Assembly: GCF_016773205.1 (NCBI RefSeq)
Contig: NZ_JAETWB010000013.1
Span: 59,430-123,429 of the forward strand
DNA length: 64,000 bases
DNA from: Belnapia arida
GTDB taxonomy: Bacteria; Pseudomonadota; Alphaproteobacteria; Acetobacterales; Acetobacteraceae
Reading direction: 5' to 3'
Both the position numbers and the translations under genes were made by a program. Shown here in pieces: positions 8,900 to 17,339 of this stretch (the stretch's first letter is position 1; each line of letters starts with the position of its first letter). The notes beneath the pieces are model-generated. The model made no database searches. It was not told the origin of the DNA and was given only the letters and a program-made list of their open reading frames with translations.

Positions 8900-8939
8900 G
8901 CTACCTAGATCCAAGCGTACAGCCCCAGCGGCCACTTGG

Positions 8940-9563
8940 GCGAACACCCGCGCCTGCAATATCGGCAAGCAGCCACCTATGACGCCAAGTAAAGGCCAGC
9001 GCGGCAGCCCGCTTGGGCCGCTGGAGAGCGACCAGCCACCCGGGCGGCAAGCCCACCTCCCAATCCCGACTGCGCCCTGACGCGCCACTCCGATGCCTAC
9101 GAATGCCACGGGCTTACAATGCGCAGGCTGTCGCCTGCGCCGAGGACTTGCAGCTGGCCCTCGCCAACCCGCCGATGCACAAGCCTCGCCGCAACCATGA
9201 CCGGCATTGAGCTAGGCATCGGCCTGCCACAGACCGTCCTCGCCGACACCAACTCCGCCTTCGCCTTCGCCTTCCAGGCTTTGGGGATCGAGGCGCCCGT
9301 CACCATCGGCCAGTCCCAGGCACACCACGCTTACGACGTCCGGCCGCCACCCCCAACCCAAGATGCCAAGCGGCATCACCGAGCCCTGGCACCTCACCAT
9401 GCTGGCCAAGCCGCAAACCCAAGGCGCCAGAGACCGCTACATCCGCCGAAAGTAGACCGCCGAGCCGGTCTTCGGCTGCAACTGCCGCAGGTTGCACCGC
9501 CGGCGGCTCGTCGCCTGATCCTCAACCCAACTTACCCACCACCAGCAAACCCAACGGCCTGCT
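8940..9563 (+). pseudogene. Degenerate IS1182-type transposase remnant
   Basis: Several broken frames on the plus strand follow the order of an IS1182/IS4-like transposase. In sequence: GQRGSPLGPLESDQPPGRQ (the linker before NFTDPDSR), AYNAQAV around 9107-9127 (typical GYNAQAVVD), GLPQTVLADTNSAFAF and ALGIEAPVTIG around 9210-9310 (typical VLADAGY...GIEAYVAIG), then RDRYIRRK-stop-TAEPVFG around 9429-9475 (typical YRRRKxTAEPVFG). Stops and frameshifts inside these blocks show a non-functional relic. No terminal repeats were identified, so the ends are approximate. Confidence 0.72.
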
Positions 9564-9581
9564 AGACCGGAAGCCCGCTGT

Positions 9582-10583
9582 TCACCGTGCGCGAGCGATG
9601 CAGAAGGCGACGATGCCGGCCAACGCGCGGCGCACCGGGCTATCGGCGAAGCTCTCCAGCGCCTCAAGCGCCGCATCGCCATAGGCCTGGGCGCGGGCAA
9701 CGGTGTCCCGCAGCGCCCCGTGCCGCTGAATGAGGGATTGAGCACGGGCAAGATCCTCCGGCCCCTGCTCCTTCTCCTCCAGCGTGCGGCGCCAGAACTC
9801 GCGCTCCGCCGCGTCGCCGCGCTCGAAGGCCAGCAGCACCGGCAGGGTGATCTTGCCCTCGCGGAAATCGTCGCCCACCGTCTTGCCGAGCCGCTCCTGC
9901 TCGGCGGCATAGTCGAGCGCATCGTCGACGAGCTGGAAGGCGATGCCGAGGTTGCGGCCATAGGCCTCGAGCGCCGCCTCCTCCGCCTCCGACCGCTCGG
10001 CGACGACGGCGCCGATGCGCGTCGCGGCGGCGAAGAGGGCTGCGGTCTTGCCCTCGACCACTTCGAGGTACTGCGCCTCGGTCGTCGTCGTGTCGTTCTG
10101 GGTGACAAGTTGCAGCACCTCGCCCTCGGCGATGGTGGCGGCGGCCTCGGAGAGAATGGCGAGCACCTTGAGGCTGCCGTCCGTGACCATCAGCTGAAAG
10201 GCGCGGGCGAAGAGGAAGTCGCCGACGAGCACGCTCGGCTTGTTGCCGAACAGCGCATTGGCGCTGGCCTGTCCGCGGCGGAGCGAGCTTTCGTCCACCA
10301 CGTCGTCATGCAACAGCGTCGCGGTGTGGATGAACTCGACGCAGGCAGCCAGCGCCACATGCCTCTCGCCGCGGTAGCCGCAGAGCTGGGCGGCGGCAAG
10401 CGTCAGCAGCGGCCGCAGCCGCTTGCCGCCGGCGGCGACGATATGTGCTGCGAGCTGCGGGATGAGCGCGACCGGGCTGTGCATGCGTTGCACGATCAGC
10501 CGGTTGCAGGCTTCGAGATCGGCCTGGACCAGCGTTGTGAGCGCGGTCAGCGCGTCCTCGGCGCCTTCATCGCTCGCCGGCAT
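9582..10583 (-). CDS. ispB: All-trans polyprenyl diphosphate synthase (octaprenyl/decaprenyl type)
   Basis: A 333-residue all-alpha prenyltransferase that condenses isopentenyl diphosphate units onto an allylic primer to make the ubiquinone side chain. The first aspartate-rich motif is LLHDDVVDES with the preceding GGKRLRPLL diphosphate-binding stretch; the second is LVDDALDY, followed by GKTVGDDFREGKITLPV. The length and the small residues before the first motif fit a long-chain synthase. The ATG at 10583 gives the normal family length; much longer upstream extensions run into antisense of the neighbours. Chain length (C40 or C50) cannot be read from the sequence; C50 is usual in this lineage. 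Confidence 0.92.
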   Translation of the reverse strand: MPASDEGAEDALTALTTLVQADLEACNRLIVQRMHSPVALIPQLAAHIVAAGGKRLRPLLTLAAAQLCGYRGERHVALAACVEFIHTATLLHDDVVDESSLRRGQASANALFGNKPSVLVGDFLFARAFQLMVTDGSLKVLAILSEAAATIAEGEVLQLVTQNDTTTTEAQYLEVVEGKTAALFAAATRIGAVVAERSEAEEAALEAYGRNLGIAFQLVDDALDYAAEQERLGKTVGDDFREGKITLPVLLAFERGDAAEREFWRRTLEEKEQGPEDLARAQSLIQRHGALRDTVARAQAYGDAALEALESFADSPVRRALAGIVAFCIARAR

Positions 10584-10797
10584 GGTCACAGAGGAATCGT
10601 CCGGCACAGCACGCGCAACCGCTGCCACTTCGCTTGAATCCTGGCTCCGGGTGGGCAGGGCCTCTCGGCGGAATCGCCTGGACGGCCCGTTTCGCCCGCC
10701 AATACAAAGGCCGTGGCGGGGCCGCCGCGGCGGCCGGCACCATAGCCATGCCGGCAGATGGCGGCAAGCGCAGGGAAAACAAGGATTTGACGGCAAT

Positions 10798-11010
10798 ATG
10801 CGGCTGATCGCACAGGGCGTGGACCCGGTTCGCCTCAGTTTCCTCATGGCCCTGCTGCGGGATGCCGGCATCGGCTGCGTGCTGCTCGACCAGCATATCA
10901 GCGCGGTCGAGGGCGGCATCGGCGCCTTCCCCCGGCGGATCGCTGTCGCCGAGGAGGATTGGGAGCACGCCCGCCGCGTCCTGCAGGAGGCGGGCGAGGA
11001 GGCAGGGTGA
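10798..11010 (+). CDS. DUF2007 domain protein
   Basis: A 70-residue protein consisting of one DUF2007 domain (ferredoxin-like, putative signal transducer): VDPVRLSFLMALLRDAGIGC followed by LLDQHISAVEGGIGAFPRRIAVAEEDWEHAR. In many alphaproteobacteria this gene sits exactly between the prenyl diphosphate synthase and a TrmN6-like methyltransferase, as here. Its stop overlaps the GTG start of the methyltransferase (GTGA), so the two are coupled. The divergent 214-base spacer to the prenyl synthase must hold promoters for both sides. Confidence 0.85.
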   Translation: MRLIAQGVDPVRLSFLMALLRDAGIGCVLLDQHISAVEGGIGAFPRRIAVAEEDWEHARRVLQEAGEEAG

Positions 11011-11750
11011 GCGAGGACTGCACGGAGGACCTGCTGCTCGGCGGGCGCGTCCGTCTGCACCAGCCGCGGCGGGGGCTGCGGGCTGGGCTGGATGCGGTGC
11101 TGCTCGCCGCCGGCATCCCGGCCCGGCCCGGCCAGGTGGTGCTGGAGGCCGGCTGCGGCAGCGGGGCCGCCTTCCTCTGCCTCGCCGCGCGGGTGCCGGG
11201 GCTCCGCATCATCGCCCTGGAGCGGGATGCCGGGCTGGCGGCGCTGGCGCGGGAGAATGCCGCCGCCGCCGGCCTCGCCGCCGAGGTGATCGAGGGCGAT
11301 GTGCGCGACCGGGCGCTGGCCCGGCGGCTGCCGCCCTGCGACCATGCCTTCGCCAACCCGCCCTTCTGGCCGGGCGGCACCCCGCCGCCGGAGCCGGGCC
11401 GCGAGTCGATGACCCACGCGGCAGGGCCAGGGGCGGCGGGGCTAGGCGACTGGGCATGCTTCCTGGCGGCGCCGCTCGCGCGGCGGGGAACGCTCAGCCT
11501 CATCCTGCCGGCGGCGCGGCTCGATGCCGGCATGGCGGCGCTGGCCGGGGCGGGCTGCGCCGGGACGCTGCTGCTGCCCTTCTGGCCCCGCGCCGGCGTC
11601 GCCGCCAGGCGGGTGCTGCTTCAGGCCAGGCGAGAGGGGCGCGGGCCGGCGCGCATCGCCCCGGGCCTCGTGCTGCACGGGCCGGGCGAGGGCTTCACCC
11701 CGGCGGCGGAGGCGGTGCTGCGCGACGCAGCCGCCCTCGATTTCAGCTGA
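11007..11750 (+). CDS. tRNA1(Val) A37 N6-methyltransferase-like protein (TrmN6 family)
   Basis: A 247-residue class I SAM-dependent methyltransferase starting at GTG 11007, which overlaps the stop of the DUF2007 gene. Motif I is VLEAGCGSGAAFLCLA near residue 45; the catalytic NPPF motif, diagnostic of N6-adenine methyltransferases, appears as HAFANPPFWPGG. The N-terminal DLLLGGRVRLHQPRRGLRAGLDAVLLAA block is typical of the TrmN6/YfiC group, which methylates A37 of tRNA1(Val). Substrate assignment rests on family likeness. Confidence 0.85.
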   Translation: MSEDCTEDLLLGGRVRLHQPRRGLRAGLDAVLLAAGIPARPGQVVLEAGCGSGAAFLCLAARVPGLRIIALERDAGLAALARENAAAAGLAAEVIEGDVRDRALARRLPPCDHAFANPPFWPGGTPPPEPGRESMTHAAGPGAAGLGDWACFLAAPLARRGTLSLILPAARLDAGMAALAGAGCAGTLLLPFWPRAGVAARRVLLQARREGRGPARIAPGLVLHGPGEGFTPAAEAVLRDAAALDFS

Positions 11751-12024
11751 TGTTGGTGTCCGGGTGGCGGAGGTGCCACAGCCGCTCATGCGCCGCGACC
11801 AGGCTTTCCATGTTGCGGCGCCGGTTGGTGTCGGGCGAGACGGGGCGGCGGGTCAGCATCATCTCAAGAATGCGGAGAAGCTGCTCCGCCACCTCGTAGT
11901 CACCCTGGTCGCAGGCGTGGTGGAAAGCGATCAGGATCTTGTCGGACAGCCGTCGGCTGTGCCGCGGTGCGGCGCCCCGGCCTGCCTCCCTCGTGCCGTC
12001 CTGATCCGAATCGTCATCCGCCAT
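11743..12024 (-). CDS. Conserved hypothetical protein of Rhodospirillales
   Basis: A 93-residue cytoplasmic protein with a charged, disordered start and a helical core (SDKILIAFHHACDQGDYEVA, then AEQLLRILEMMLTRRP and NRRRNMESLVAAHERLWHLR). The core resembles a single TPR-like helical pair and recalls conserved small proteins of this order; its role is unknown. Its 3' end overlaps the convergent methyltransferase gene by eight bases. Confidence 0.7.
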   Translation of the reverse strand: MADDDSDQDGTREAGRGAAPRHSRRLSDKILIAFHHACDQGDYEVAEQLLRILEMMLTRRPVSPDTNRRRNMESLVAAHERLWHLRHPDTNIS

Positions 12025-12107
12025 GCGTCGTCTCCGCTCGCGGCCGGCGGACCGGCTGCAAAGAACAGGTTAACAAATTTTCCCGGGCTCGGGAATCGTG
12101 CTTTGGC

Positions 12108-12791
12108 TCATCCGGTGGGGCGGCCGATCTGCGCGGCGATGGCGGCGGCGATGGTCTCCGGGCTTTGCTCCGGGCGGAACAGGCTGCGGACCTTGGTATC
12201 AGGACCAACCAGGTAGATGAAGCTCGAATGGTCCATCAGGTAGTCGGTCATCTCCGGCCGCTGGACCTTGCTGTAGTAGACGCGGAAGCGCCGCGCCGCC
12301 TCCGCCACCTGTTCCGGCGTGCCGGTCAGCCCCTGCATCCGCGGATGGAAGCGGCCCACATAGTCGGTCAGGTGCTCCGGCGTGTCGCGCTGCGGGTCGA
12401 CGGTGATGAAGACCGGCACGACTTTCGCCCCGGCCGGGCCGAGCTGGTCGAGCGCGGCCGCCATGGTGCCGAGCTCCGTCGGGCAGATATCCGGGCAGAA
12501 GCTGTAGCCGAAGTAGATCAGCATCCAGCCGCCGGCATAGTCGCGCTCGGTGACCGGCTTGCCGGACTGGTCGGTCAGGCTGAAAGGACCACCGAGGGCA
12601 AGGCCCGCCGGCAGCTGCACCCCGCCGGAAGAGACCGGCCCCGCCTCGCCGCCGCCGGAAGCGCCGCCGAGCAACGCGATGAAGGCCTCGCCCACGCCCT
12701 GCCCCGGCGCCCGGCTGACCCAGGCATAGGCCCAGGCACCGCCAAGCAGCAGGATCAGGCCGAGGACGATGAGGCGGATGGCACGCAGCAT
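12108..12791 (-). CDS. SCO family protein (cytochrome oxidase copper chaperone type)
   Basis: A 227-residue membrane-anchored thioredoxin-fold protein. Residues 1-28 are an uncleaved transmembrane anchor. The copper-binding CxxxC motif is FCPDICPTE and the distant histidine ligand is in YLMDHSSFIYLVGP; the typical ITVDPQRDTPEHL stretch is also present. SCO proteins deliver copper to the CuA site of cytochrome c oxidase on the periplasmic side. The start at 12791 is chosen because the transmembrane anchor begins there. About 45 residues (APGQGVGEAF to PAGLALGG) form a longer glycine-rich linker than usual. Confidence 0.92.
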   Translation of the reverse strand: MLRAIRLIVLGLILLLGGAWAYAWVSRAPGQGVGEAFIALLGGASGGGEAGPVSSGGVQLPAGLALGGPFSLTDQSGKPVTERDYAGGWMLIYFGYSFCPDICPTELGTMAAALDQLGPAGAKVVPVFITVDPQRDTPEHLTDYVGRFHPRMQGLTGTPEQVAEAARRFRVYYSKVQRPEMTDYLMDHSSFIYLVGPDTKVRSLFRPEQSPETIAAAIAAQIGRPTG

Positions 12792-12832
12792 GCGTCTCCA
12801 TAACCCTCGCCCTGCGGCGCCGCCAGGGGGGT

Positions 12833-13714
12833 TCAGCCCCCGACGGCGCGGTCCACCACCTCGGCCAGGCGTTGCAGCCGCGGCACCGCCTCCTGCTGCA
12901 GGGCGGCGTCGAGATCCGGCCGGCCGATGACCATGCGCCACACCGCCCGCCCGGCGAGGAAGCCCACGGCCCCTTCGCGGCAGGCCCAGTCCACCGCCTG
13001 CGGAAAGGCATCCGGCTCAACGCCGGAGGAGAGCACCACCCAGGGACCCTGCACCGTCCGCGTCAGCTCGGCGCAGGCCCGCCGCACCTCCGCCTCGCCA
13101 CCCTTGCCGAAGAGCGGCATCTCCGCCTTGTAGATATCGGCGCCGCGCCCGCCGAGCTCGCGCGCCGCGGGCAGGATGCCCTCGGCGGTGTTCCAGGGCT
13201 GCCCGTCCCGGCGCCTGCGGCAGACCGGCTCGACGATGCTGGCCAGCCCCGCGGCCCGGCACCGGGCGACGAAATCGTCCACCAGCGCGACGCGCGGCTC
13301 CGGCGGCTCGTCCGGCCGCCAGATGACCAGCAGCTTCATGGCGACGGCGCCCTCCGCCCGCACCTTGGCGGGCACCACCGCCTCGTCGATGCGCGCCTCG
13401 GCCACCAGCTCGCCCGGCCCGGAGATCAGCGTGTCGCCCGCGGCGATGAGCGCGCAGCCGGGCGCCACCGCCCGCTCCGCGACCGCCCGGTCCCAGGCGA
13501 GCTCGCGGTCGAGCAGCGCCGCCGAGGCATGCGGCGTCAGCGCCCGCAAGGCGGCCATCTTGAAGTCGGACATCTGCCGGTCCGTCACCGGCCCGTCCTG
13601 GAACTCCGCCATCATGGCGCGCAGGCCCTCGCGCTGGTCTACCGCCAGCATGGCGAAGGCGCCGGAAGGCCGGGCGAGAGCGCTGATATCCGCTTTCTGG
13701 GTGCTGTTGTTCAT
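12833..13714 (-). CDS. Class I aldolase of the LacD/YihT type
   Basis: A 293-residue TIM-barrel aldolase related to tagatose-1,6-bisphosphate aldolase (LacD) and sulfofructose-1-phosphate aldolase (YihT). Visible family stretches: FAMLAVDQREGLRAMM at the N-terminus, VAMKLLVIWRPDEP, the putative Schiff-base lysine in DIYKAEMPLFG, and the phosphate-binding WVVLSSGVEPDAFPQAV. It would cleave a phosphorylated ketose to dihydroxyacetone phosphate and an aldehyde. The start at 13714 follows an AGGAGAG ribosome-binding site. It is the last gene of the minus-strand catabolic operon, immediately after the PfkB kinase gene. The precise ketose is unknown. Confidence 0.82.
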   Translation of the reverse strand: MNNSTQKADISALARPSGAFAMLAVDQREGLRAMMAEFQDGPVTDRQMSDFKMAALRALTPHASAALLDRELAWDRAVAERAVAPGCALIAAGDTLISGPGELVAEARIDEAVVPAKVRAEGAVAMKLLVIWRPDEPPEPRVALVDDFVARCRAAGLASIVEPVCRRRRDGQPWNTAEGILPAARELGGRGADIYKAEMPLFGKGGEAEVRRACAELTRTVQGPWVVLSSGVEPDAFPQAVDWACREGAVGFLAGRAVWRMVIGRPDLDAALQQEAVPRLQRLAEVVDRAVGG

Positions 13715-13751
13715 TATGCTCTCCTGCTGCAACCGACGACCCGCAACGGGG

Positions 13752-14690
13752 TCAAGCCCATCCTTCGGCGAGCCGCACCTCGACCGCCGCGCGGTCCGGC
13801 ATCCCGAGCCAGCCCCGGCCCCGCTCCGCCTTCAGCGCCGCCACCGCCGTGGCGAAGCGCGCCGCCCCCGGCGCATCGCGCCCCTCGGCCAGGGCGAGCG
13901 CATAGGCGCCATGGAAAACATCCCCGCAGCCCGTGGTGTCGCGGGCGGCGATGCGCGGCGCGGCAAGCGGCACCGCGCCGCCCTCCCGCCACCACAGGCT
14001 GCCCCGCGCCCCGAGCGTGACGCCGAGCCCGCCCGCCGGTCCGAGCGCCGGCATCCCGCCGAGCCGTCCCGCCGCCGCGGCAAGGCCCGCCGCGGGCTCC
14101 TCGATGCCGGTGAACTCCACCAGTCCACGCTGGGAGAAGACCAAATGATCGGTGAGCGGCGCGAGGTCGGCGATGGTGCCCGCCGCCGCCACATCGGCAT
14201 CGAGCACCCGCGGCAGCCCCCGCGGGCCGGCCAGGCGGAACAGCCGCTCCGCCCCGGCCGGCCAGCGCGGATCGGCCAGCACTGCCCCTGCCCCGTCCAG
14301 CCGCCCCTTAGCCAGCGCCGAGGCCCCAGGCAGGCCGTCGCCGGGGAAGACGGCGAGCACCCGCTCGCCCTCCGCATCCACCAGCACGCCGGAGACGGCC
14401 GAGCGCCCGCCGGGCGCCGGCACCACATCCACAACCTCCACGCCGCAGCGCGCCAGCAGACCGAGCAGCGTTGCCCCGGGCCCGTCGGCACCGAGCCGGC
14501 CATGCCACAGCGCCATGCCGCCGAGCGCCGCGATGGCGACGGCGGCCGTCGCCGCCATGCCGCCCCCGGTCTCGCGGAAGCCATGGGCGATGAATTTGCC
14601 CGGCCCCGGCGGCAGCGCCGGCAGCTCCCACACCTGGTCCAGCACGGCGATCCCGACGCAGACCACGCGTCCGGTCAGGCCCGGCGTCAT
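13752..14690 (-). CDS. PfkB-family sugar kinase
   Basis: A 312-residue ribokinase-like protein. The N-terminal CVGIAVLDQVWELP, the GGGMAATAAVAIAALGG substrate loop and the C-terminal signature DTTGCGDVFHGAYALALA (anion hole and catalytic Asp) are intact. It should phosphorylate a ketose, feeding the aldolase encoded 37 bases downstream. The ATG overlaps the dehydrogenase stop (ATGA), so the genes are coupled. Confidence 0.87.
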   Translation of the reverse strand: MTPGLTGRVVCVGIAVLDQVWELPALPPGPGKFIAHGFRETGGGMAATAAVAIAALGGMALWHGRLGADGPGATLLGLLARCGVEVVDVVPAPGGRSAVSGVLVDAEGERVLAVFPGDGLPGASALAKGRLDGAGAVLADPRWPAGAERLFRLAGPRGLPRVLDADVAAAGTIADLAPLTDHLVFSQRGLVEFTGIEEPAAGLAAAAGRLGGMPALGPAGGLGVTLGARGSLWWREGGAVPLAAPRIAARDTTGCGDVFHGAYALALAEGRDAPGAARFATAVAALKAERGRGWLGMPDRAAVEVRLAEGWA

Positions 14691-15655
14691 GCCGTGGGCA
14701 CCAGCACCGGCTTCAGCCGCTCGCCACGGGCGAAGGCGGCGAAAAGCCCCTCCAGCCCGTCGAGCCCGGCCCGGTCATCCACCAGCCGCTCATACTCCGC
14801 CCGGTCGGCCCGCAGCAGCTCCAGATTCGCCGCGAAATCCCCGATCGGGAAATAGAAGGAGCGAAGGAGGAAGAAGTCCTTCAGCCGGATGGAGCGCGTC
14901 TCGGTGATCGACCAGGCATCGGACTCGCCGAGCTGGAGGATGACGCCCTCAACGCCAACCGCCTCCAGCGCCACCTGCCGCGCCGCATCCTTGCCCGTCG
15001 CCTCGACGACCAGGGCGAAGCGCCCCGCCGCCGCCGCCTCGGCCGTGATCGCCCCCGCCCCCAGGCTCACCGCGAAGCCCGCCCGGTAAGCCGCCGGATC
15101 GACGACCGAGATCGGCCCGAACCCCATCCGCCGCAGCACCAGGATGGCGCCGAGCCCGATCGGCCCGGCCCCGAGCACCAGCGCCGGCCCGCCCTCCACC
15201 ACCCGCCGCGCCAGCCTGAGGCCATGCGCCGTGGTGCCGATGGTATCGAGCAGCAGCGGCGCCAGGTGGTCCGGCACGTCGTCCGGCAGCGGCAGCAGGC
15301 AGCGCTCGGGCACCGCCACCGCCTCGGCATAGCCGCCCGGCCGCTGCCAGCCGACCAGCTCCCGGCTGTTCCGGCAGAGATGCGTCCGCCCGCCCGCGCA
15401 GGCCTCGCAATGGCCGCAGAAGACGGGGATGTAGACCGCCACCCGCTGCCCGTGCCGCGCATGCCCCGGCTGATCCACCCGCCCGGCGATCTCATGCCCC
15501 GGGGTGAGGGGCCAACCCTTGCGCAGGGGCCTGAGGTCGCTGCCGCAGAGCGCGCAGGCCGCGACCCGCACCGTCACCTCACCCCCGGCCGGGGCAGGCT
15601 CCGCGGCCCGCTCCACCGTGATCCGGCCCTCGCCGTGGAACTGCGCCGCCCTCAT
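14687..15655 (-). CDS. Zinc-dependent medium-chain dehydrogenase (polyol/sugar dehydrogenase-like)
   Basis: A 322-residue MDR-family dehydrogenase. The catalytic zinc ligands lie in ACALCGSDL and GHEIAGRV; the structural zinc site is the four-cysteine lobe CGHCEACAGGRTHLC; the nucleotide-binding motif is VLGAGPIGLGA followed by an acidic residue in VVDPAAY, which suggests NAD rather than NADP. It is shorter than typical sorbitol dehydrogenase (about 345 residues). In this operon it would oxidise a polyol or sugar imported by the ABC system. It overlaps both neighbours by four bases. Confidence 0.87.
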   Translation of the reverse strand: MRAAQFHGEGRITVERAAEPAPAGGEVTVRVAACALCGSDLRPLRKGWPLTPGHEIAGRVDQPGHARHGQRVAVYIPVFCGHCEACAGGRTHLCRNSRELVGWQRPGGYAEAVAVPERCLLPLPDDVPDHLAPLLLDTIGTTAHGLRLARRVVEGGPALVLGAGPIGLGAILVLRRMGFGPISVVDPAAYRAGFAVSLGAGAITAEAAAAGRFALVVEATGKDAARQVALEAVGVEGVILQLGESDAWSITETRSIRLKDFFLLRSFYFPIGDFAANLELLRADRAEYERLVDDRAGLDGLEGLFAAFARGERLKPVLVPTA

Positions 15656-16467
15656 CCCTTCACCGCTCCCGCCGCGAGGCCGCCCACCAGGCGGCGCTGG
15701 ATCAACAAAGTCAGGATCAGGGGCGGGGCCGCGATCACCACGGCGGCCGCCATCAGCGCGCCCCAGTTGGTCACGCCCTCGCCCACGAAATTGAAGCTCG
15801 CCACGATCGCCGTCTTGCTCTCCATGCCGGAGAGGACCAGGGCGAAGAGAAAGTAGTTCCACGAGAAGACGAAGGCGAGGATCGCCGCCACCACGACACC
15901 CGGCACCACCACCGGCAGCACCACCCGCAGCAGCACCTGATGCGCCCGCGCGCCGTCGATCTGCGCGCTCTCCACGAGCTCCCGCGGCACCGCCTCGAGA
16001 TAGGGCAGCAGCACCCAGATGGCGATCGGCAGGGTGATGACGGCATGGGTGAGGATGAGCACCGTCCGCGTCCCCGTCAGCCCCACCGCGGTGAACATCA
16101 CCAGCCAGGGCAGCAGGAAGAGCGTGCCCGGCGCCATGCGGGCGAAGAGGGTCGCCGTCGCCGGCCAGGTCATCCGGTGCCAAGCCATGGCGAAGGCCGC
16201 CGGCACGCCGAGCAGGAGGCCGAGCACCGTCGAGCCGCCCGCCACGACGAAGCTGTTCCAGCTGTAGTCGAGGAAGTCGCTGCGCCCGAACAGCTCGGCG
16301 AAATTCTCGAGCGTCGGCGTGAAGAAGAGGCGCGGCGGCAGCGCCGCCACCTCCGTCCGCGTCTTGAAGGCGCTGAGCAGAACCCAGGCCACCGGCGCCA
16401 CCAGCACCAGCAGCACCGCGCCGAGTGCAGCGATATCCGCCGCCCGGCCGAGGCGCCGCCCTACCAC
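15652..16467 (-). CDS. Carbohydrate ABC transporter permease (MalG type)
   Basis: A 271-residue inner-membrane permease with six predicted transmembrane segments, starting with the one at residues 13-33. The EAA loop that contacts the ATPase is visible as EAVPRELVESAQIDGARAHQ. A GTG at 16467 is chosen as start because it lies within the end of the MalF-type gene (7-base overlap) and gives the standard length. It forms the importer with the preceding permease and the binding protein; no ATPase gene is present in the cluster. Confidence 0.88.
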   Translation of the reverse strand: MVGRRLGRAADIAALGAVLLVLVAPVAWVLLSAFKTRTEVAALPPRLFFTPTLENFAELFGRSDFLDYSWNSFVVAGGSTVLGLLLGVPAAFAMAWHRMTWPATATLFARMAPGTLFLLPWLVMFTAVGLTGTRTVLILTHAVITLPIAIWVLLPYLEAVPRELVESAQIDGARAHQVLLRVVLPVVVPGVVVAAILAFVFSWNYFLFALVLSGMESKTAIVASFNFVGEGVTNWGALMAAAVVIAAPPLILTLLIQRRLVGGLAAGAVKG

Positions 16468-17339
16468 GTCACCGCCCGCCGCAGCCGCGCGAAGACCAGC
16501 ACCGAGCCGAAGACCAGGGCCGAGAGCGTCACCATGATCGCGCTGGCATAGCCGATGTCGAAGAACTCGAAGCCCCGGCGATAGGCGAGGATGTTGAGCG
16601 TGGTGCTCGCCGTCCCCGGCCCGCCCTGCGTCGTGATGTAGATCACGTCGAAGAAGCGCAGCAGGTCGACGCTGCGGAGCACCGCCGCCGTCACCAGCGT
16701 CGGCCCGAGCAGAGGCAGCGTCAGCCGGCGGAAGCGCTGCCAGCCCCGCGCCCCGTCCACCTCCGCCGCCTCGAAGACCTCGCCGGGCAGCGAGAGGTAG
16801 CCACCCATGACGATCAGCGCGACGAAGGGCGTCCATTGCCAGGTGTCGATCGCGGCGACGGTCAGGATCACCGTGTCCGGGTCCGACAGCCAGAGCCGCG
16901 GCGGCAGGCCGAGCTGCGCCAGGATCCAGTTGGCGATGCCGAAGGAGGGGTCGAGGATCACGATCGCCATCATTCCGATCACCACCGGCGGCAGCATGAA
17001 GGGCGAGACGAGGATGGTTCGGATCAGCCCCCGCGCCCGCCGCGTCCGCGCCAGCAGCAGGCCGAGCCAGGTGCCGATGACGAGCTGCGCGACCAGCGAG
17101 ATGGCATAGAGCCAGAGCGTCAGCCGCAGCCCGTTCCAGAAATCCGGGTCGGCCGCGAGGCGCGCGTAATTGGCGCCGCCGTTCAGCCGCGGCGGCTGGC
17201 CCAGCGCCACCTCGCAGAGCGACAGCCACACCGCATAGCCGAAGGGAAAGACGATCATCACCCCGGCGAAAAGCAGCGCCGGCGCCACCATCCAGCGATA
17301 GGAGGTGCCGCTTCTACTGGAGTTTCGCAAGCTCTTCAT
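16461..17339 (-). CDS. Sugar ABC transporter permease (MalF type)
   Basis: A 292-residue permease. The first transmembrane segment is at WMVAPALLFAGVMIVFPFGY and the EAA loop is LPGEVFEAAEVDGARGWQRF. The start at 17339 lies 26 bases inside the end of the binding-protein gene; it gives the typical length of this class. Family members pair with a MalG-type permease, as here. Confidence 0.88.
   Translation of the reverse strand: MKSLRNSSRSGTSYRWMVAPALLFAGVMIVFPFGYAVWLSLCEVALGQPPRLNGGANYARLAADPDFWNGLRLTLWLYAISLVAQLVIGTWLGLLLARTRRARGLIRTILVSPFMLPPVVIGMMAIVILDPSFGIANWILAQLGLPPRLWLSDPDTVILTVAAIDTWQWTPFVALIVMGGYLSLPGEVFEAAEVDGARGWQRFRRLTLPLLGPTLVTAAVLRSVDLLRFFDVIYITTQGGPGTASTTLNILAYRRGFEFFDIGYASAIMVTLSALVFGSVLVFARLRRAVTW

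Noticed and set aside
12833..14690. Assignment of the aldolase/kinase pair to sulfoquinovose breakdown
   Set aside because: Although YihT-, YihV- and YihW-like classes (aldolase, PfkB kinase, DeoR) are all present, the isomerase and sulfolactaldehyde reductase are missing and two polyol-type dehydrogenases are present; a polyol or ketose pathway fits better.
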